NCBI GenBank assembly: GCA_030180135.1
Contig: CM058235.1
Span: 18,562,720-18,626,719, forward strand
Origin: Orychophragmus violaceus
Lineage: Eukaryota; Streptophyta; Magnoliopsida; Brassicales; Brassicaceae
Direction: 5' to 3'
DNA: 64,000 nucleotides
A model generated the notes under the pieces. The model saw nothing but the letters and a program-made list of their open reading frames with translations. It did not search any database and was not told where the DNA came from. The position numbers and the translations under genes were made by a program. Positions 58,770 through 64,000 of the stretch are shown here, piece after piece. Position 1 is the stretch's first letter; every line of letters begins with the position of its first letter.

Positions 58770-59506
58770 ACAATGAGATTGGTTGGCTTCTAAGATATAC
58801 AATATAATCATTTGATTAAATGTAATCATCCTTTTGGTTAGCGTTAGAGAAGGCATGTAAAGACAATCCAATAGAGTGTACATGTTTAGTTAGTTAGTTG
58901 ACTAACAATATCGTTGACCATACTTGTATACAAAAACATTTGTAACCTTATTTATCACTAAATGAAGATACTTTGAACTCAGCTAATATGGTATCATAGC
59001 TGTTAAGCACCTCTTAACGGTTTTTCTCTCCAAAAATCTTCATTATCTTCCTTCGAAATCGTCGATTTTGTCTCCGATCATCGATTATCACCGTTGATTT
59101 GAGTTCATAATCGGCGATCCTCACTCATTTTTCTCTGATTCTCGGGAAAATCCGTTCATTTCCGTGCATTTATATGTTCTTCGCTTCGATTTGATCTGCT
59201 TCATCCTCTTCTTTCTCCAGATTCCTATCAGATTTTTCTTAGATTTGAACTCATTTCATCGAATCAAACTTATCTTGTTCATCAATGGGAAAACATAAGT
59301 GTGCATCGAAGTATCGAACATCAAGCTTGAATCTCGAAGCAAAATCTTCACCTCTTCTCCGAAACATCTCTCCGAACTCGAAATCTCAACATGAAACTTC
59401 GGGATCCTCTCAACGTATCACGATCCAAGTATATCTTCTGCCTCTCAACCAAGCCTCTTGTTATTTTGAGGTGAATGACTCTCCTGAAAATCTTCATAGT
59501 CCTTAT
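58770..59506 (+). pseudogene. TE7: copia 5' fragment (LTR end, primer site, gag start)
   Basis: TGGTATCATAGC (58989-59000) is a tRNA-Met primer site with one mismatch, so the LTR should end just upstream; its start is uncertain. After a 285-bp leader, ATG 59285 opens a short gag N-terminus ending NDSPENLHSPY, typical of the start of copia gag. It is cut by the TE5 LTR at 59507. Confidence 0.6.
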
Positions 59507-60148
59507 TGTTGGATCTCCTAGGATCTAGGGTTTGATATATTGAAATTTAACCAACCTCGTTCTTACCTTGAACTGGCAGCGGAATGAAATGGTGAACGAG
59601 ATCAGTTGAGCAACGCAGGTGCCTTGCCTCTACCAGATACACACGCACACAAGCTGGAAACGGGATGCTAGTGCCGGATCAATGGGAATCCTCTGTTTCT
59701 GGTGTTTCTGCTCTTCTCACTGAGAAAAACTCGACGGCTCTCGTTTTTAGGTCGAGACACTCATGTTTTATTCGACCTAAAACACACTTAACGGGCCAGA
59801 CTTTATTAAGTCTTAATTTCGAAAAGCCCTTTCGAAACCCGAACTGTGTCGACCGACACACAAGCTGTGTCGATCGACACAACACCATTTTGTCGATAAT
59901 AATGTGTATCCAATACGCATTAATATGATCATTACCATAATGATCATTTCCATGTCGTAGCTTCCAGTTTGCTTAGGTGTGTGACCCTATAGGATCATAT
60001 AATACTGGCAGTAAGTCTACAACTTACAGATTGTAAGAGGCTTCTAGAAAAATATTGTAACCGCCCAGTATTACACGAATGTCTGATCTCGACACACAAC
60101 TATCATCAGGAGTGAGTACAAGTGTGATTTCAAGACACTATCCCAACA
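59507..60148 (-). repeat. TE5 3' LTR
   Basis: 642 bp, plus-strand ends TGTTGGATCT and ATCCCAACA. Dyad module at 59847-59879 with the exact arm TGTCGACCGACAC and a 7-nt loop. Confidence 0.9.
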
Positions 60149-60992
60149 ATCTCCCACTTGTACTGGAATCATCAATTCCTATAATCCTTTTGTCTCTATA
60201 TCTCGATTTGGCATAAGGCAAGATTGGTGTCATCCTTATTAAGCCAACATCGTGTTTATCGAACTCCTGATCTCATACTGAAACATTACAAACAACTGAA
60301 CTACAGTTCGTTTGAGTGCGGCCACACATTTTTCTCAGTATTAAATCTTCGATAGGCCCTGAGATATTTATCTCCTGTTATACAGGAGGGACAAATTCCA
60401 TCTTGTTCCATCCCTGTTTCAACGCACACTTCATGATAAACTTGAACAGTGCCGTTATAGTCGCCAGTTACGGGTCGACGTTTGACAAAGTCAAAGTGTA
60501 CCAATTCATATGCAAGAAAGCATGATGAACTCAAGTCTAAGGACTATACTCTATAGTCGTAATGAGAACCTCTTATGACACAGATATAACTATCTTGTAG
60601 ACTTCTCATCAGCGGGTCATGTCCGATCATATGTTCACCAACATATATCTATGTGACTGACTGCGATAATTATATCATTGTCTCCATGAAACTTAGCCAA
60701 CAGTCACCTCACAATCTAGTCTCTCGCGGTTGCCATTGTCCCACTTTGACAACCTCGACTAGGGACAAAACATAATTTATATCATCTATGACTTATAGGG
60801 TTTCATGATCAAGTCCTCAACTTGATGACCTATAATATGACATAAACTTATTTTGGGACCATTATTTAGATCACAATAAATAATGCTGAAATCAAATTTC
60901 ATTAAACATATCCAAAAGAATGTTTTACAAGAGCATCTTATTATAACTAAAATATAACTAAAATAAAACTAAAACTCCCACTAGAATCAAGA

Positions 60993-63090
60993 TTACATCT
61001 TAAGATCTCTAATGCCTACAGCAGTCGTATGAATCTCATGCTTAGGCCTTGGGAGTGACTTAGTCAGAGGATCAACGACATTCTCGTCCGTCGGAACTCG
61101 GCTGATTTTCACATCACCTCTATTGACGATATCACGAATCAGGTGATATCTCCTCTCTACGTGTTTGGACTTCTGGTGTGACCTTGGTTCTTTCGCCTGA
61201 GCAATGGCTCCGTTGTTGTTACAAAACAAAGCCACTGGCTCCAAGATACTTGAAACCACACCAAGTTCAGTCATGAACTTCTTGATCCAAACAGCTTCCT
61301 TTGCCGCTTCTGAAGCAGCAACATATTCAGCTTCCGTCGTGGAATCAGCTACGGTATTCTGCTTAGAGCTCTTCCAGCTCACTGCACCGTCATTTAGACA
61401 GAAGACATATCCTGATTGTGATCGGAAATCGTCTCTGTCCGTCTGAAAACTCGCATCGGTGAATCCATTCACCACAAGTTCTTCACTTCCTCAATACACC
61501 AGGAATTTATCCTTAGTATGTCTCAAATACTTGAGAATATTCTTGACAGCTGTCCAGTGAACTTCACCTAGATCAGATTGGTATCTACTCGTCATGCTTA
61601 GCGCGTAAGCTACATCTGGACGAGTGCAGAGCATGGCATACATAATAGATCCTATTGCAGAAGCATAAGGAATCCTATTCATGCCCTCCCGCTCAGCATG
61701 TGTCACCAGACACTGCTTCTTGCTGAGACTAATGCCATGAGACATCGGTATGAAACCCTTCTTGGAATCATGCATCCTGAATCTGTGCAACACCTTATCA
61801 ATATAAGTGTCCTGGCACAATCCAATCAGCCTATTCACTCTATCTCTGTAGATTCTGATTCCAAGAATGTACGCGGCTTCTCCCATGTCTTTCATGGAAA
61901 AACAACTTCCGAGCCAAGTCTTAACAGACTGAAGCAACGGAACGTCATTACCGAGGAGGAGTATGTCATCGACATACAGTACAAGAAACGCAATTCTGCT
62001 CCCACTAGTCTTCTCGTAAACACATGGTTCCTCTTCGTTCTTGATGAAACCAAATTATTTTACTGCTTCATCAAAACGAAGATTCCAACTCCGTAATGCT
62101 TGCTTCAATCCATAAATGGATTTATGAAGCTTGCATACCTTTCCAGCGTTCTTAGGATCAACAAAACCTTCAGGCTGTGTCATATACACATCCTCTTCCA
62201 GAATACCATTCAGGAAAGCGGTTTTGACATCCATCTGCCAAATCTCATAGTCATAATGAGCTGCAATCGCTAGAAGAATCCGAACGGATTTAAGCATAGC
62301 GACTGGGGAATAGGTTTCATCATAGTCAATACCATGAATTTGCTTGAAAACTTTAGCCACCAACCTCGCTTTGTAAATTTGCACATTGCCATCCACGTCA
62401 ATCTTCTTCTTGAAGATCCATTTACACTCAATGGCTTTTGCACCATTAGGTAAATCGACCAAGGACCATACTTGGTTTTCTGACATGGATCCCATTTCGG
62501 ATTTAGAGGCTCCAAGCCACTTTTCGGAGTCCGGGCCCATCATTGCTTCCGCGAAGGTCGCTGGTTCGTCACTATCAATGATCATCAGATCATTGGAATT
62601 GGTCACGAGAAATCCATAGTATCTCTCGGGTTCGTGACGGATCCTTCCGGATCTGCGAACTTCAGGCTCCACAGGCGCCGGTTCCACAGAACTTTGTGGA
62701 TCCAACTGCTGCTCTTCCTCAGCAGGTTGAGCAGTCTCCTGTGCATCTCGAATTTCTTCAAGATGTACTTTACTCCCACTGTTTTTCTTAGAGAGAAACT
62801 CCCTCTCAAGAAAAGAACAGTCCCGAGCAACAAATACTTTGTTCTCAGATTGGTTGTAAAAGTAGTATGCCTTGGTTTCCCTAGGATAACCAACGAAGTA
62901 GCATTTATCTGATTTGGGTGCGAGCTTGTCAGAGATTAAACGTTTGACATAAGCCTCACATCCCCAAATCCTCAGGAAAGACAGACTAGGAATGTTCCCA
63001 GTCCACAATTCATGTGGTGTCTTTTCCACTGATTTAGATGGCACCCTATTTAGTGTAAACGCAGACGTTTCTAGAGCGTATCCCCAAAAG
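60993..63090 (-). pseudogene. TE5 pol: integrase C-end, RT and RNase H, two stops
   Basis: One minus-strand frame from 63090 (WGYALETSAFTLNR) to 60993, homologous to TE2 and TE3. It includes LWTGNIPSLSFLRIWGCEAY, RT with WQMDVKTAFLNG and YVDDILLLGN, and RNase H with FTDASFQTD. It is interrupted by a TAA at about 62055 (Lys in TE2) and a TGA at about 61489 (Gly in TE3). The RNase H motif FCDNNGAIA is FCNNNGAIA, losing a catalytic Asp. The upstream part is displaced by TE6. Confidence 0.93.
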
Positions 63091-63091
63091 G

Positions 63092-64000
63092 TGTAAGATT
63101 ATGTGAATTCATGGTGTAATTGTCAGGTTACATCCTAGCACATAATCATCTAGGATCTAGGTGATTTGCAGTTGAATCATAAACAGATCAGATTCATTAC
63201 CTTGTGATTGCAGCGGATTGATCAAAGGAATGAAGAGATCTGCAAGAGCTGATAGAAACCGGCTCCTCCTAGGTATCCACACGCTTACAAGCTACTGGAT
63301 CAGGCTGCTAGACCAAGCTGGAACAACCGAGAGAGAGGAGGACAGCTGCTCCTAGAAATCGCAGATGGGGTGTTGTTATACCCTAGGCTGCGCCTCCCTC
63401 TGCCTTATATGGGCCCAAGTTATTAAACTAATGGCCTATTAGGCTTTTGGGCCCAAGACACAAATCAGACAAAAGCCTGTATTTTGTCTGGCCCAATTCT
63501 CTGTTCAAATACAGTAAATGCCTTGCATCTTACCGTATTAATTCCATTTTAACTTTCCCGTTAGCTATGGTGTGTGACCCTTTGGGATCATACAATACTG
63601 GCAATAAGTCCTAACCTTATAGATCAAGAGCGGACTCTAGCAAGTCATCATGATCACCCAGTATTTATGACTTATGTCTGATCTCGACACTTATCATACT
63701 TTCTAGAGATAGTACAGTAGATTTCAGGACATTCCCAACAATCTCCCACTTGTACTGGAATCCTACATTCCCTAATCCTTTTGTCTCAATATCTCGATCT
63801 GGCATAAGGCAAGATGCGTGTCATCCTTATATAGCCATACCATGTTCATCGGACCAGATTTGATACTGACAATGCAAACGACTTGGGCAAGTCCGTTTGG
63901 GAGTGGCCACTCTCTTACCAGCTATCAAGTCTCCGATTGGCCTAGAGATATTACCTCCGTTAAACGGCAGGGACAAATCCCATCTTGTTCCATCACTATG
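63092..64000 (-). mobile_element. TE6: copia retrotransposon, 3' end only
   Basis: The 3' LTR (63092-63740, ends TGTAAGATTA and CATTCCCAACA) and purine tract (63741-63752) are followed by a 3' region like that of TE2, TE3 and TE5. The element runs off the right edge. It is inserted in TE5 integrase coding sequence. The left duplication should be AAAGG (63087-63091). No dyad module is seen in this LTR. Confidence 0.88.

Larger units (their letters stand above)
59507..63091 (-). mobile_element. TE5: copia retrotransposon, 3' half, interrupted by TE6
   Basis: Same lineage as TE2. The 3' LTR (59507-60148), purine tract (60149-60160), a non-coding 3' region to 60992 and pol to 63090 are visible; then TE6 is inserted. 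The rest lies beyond the window. Left flank CTTAT (59502-59506) should recur at its far end. Confidence 0.92.

Overview
Plant nuclear DNA, most probably from a Brassicaceae species, made almost entirely of nested transposable elements. The grounds are Athila-group Ty3/gypsy elements with a tRNA-Asp-type primer site, several Ty1/copia elements primed by initiator tRNA-Met, Helitron ends of the Arabidopsis ATREP kind, telomere-like TTTAGGG repeats and an intron-bearing thymidine kinase pseudogene. I see no intact host gene. The nesting suggests pericentromeric or other heterochromatin.

Layout. (1) 1-19004: an old Athila copy on the minus strand (Athila-L). Its gag is cut into three pieces by TE1 (842-10922, plus), an Athila-like element with gag, protease and an ATHILA-type ORF but no reverse transcriptase or integrase, and by TE2 (11081-18332, minus), a copia element disabled by an early stop. 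(2) 19005-26002: AT-rich DNA with two abutting Helitron termini near 21360, a truncated thymidine kinase pseudogene and a 2-kb perfect-architecture palindrome of two telomere-repeat-rich TIR elements. (3) 26003-48287: a 22-kb tandem array of one non-coding LTR element (TE4, minus). The whole array has a single 5-bp target duplication (ACTCC), so it grew in place after one insertion. A fully intact copia element, TE3 (32587-40421, plus; identical LTRs, perfect CGGCG duplication, 1325-aa gag-pol), sits inside it. (4) 48361-57749: a complete but dead Athila element (Athila-R, plus). (5) 57750-64000: a Helitron 5' terminus, two copia remnants, and copia TE5 (minus), whose pol is interrupted by copia TE6, which runs off the right edge.

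How the parts relate. TE3 is the only element with an uninterrupted full polyprotein. TE1 and TE4 lack polymerase and would need enzymes supplied in trans.

The most striking unexplained signal is a short module: a 13-nt arm, a 7-nt loop and a 13-nt arm, each arm itself a TGTCGRYCGACA-type dyad, with dyads repeated at a 21-bp pitch. It recurs in copia TE2, TE3 and TE5 and in Athila-R, in LTRs, leaders and the linkers between Athila polyprotein domains. A TATCGG/CCGATA variant fills TE1.
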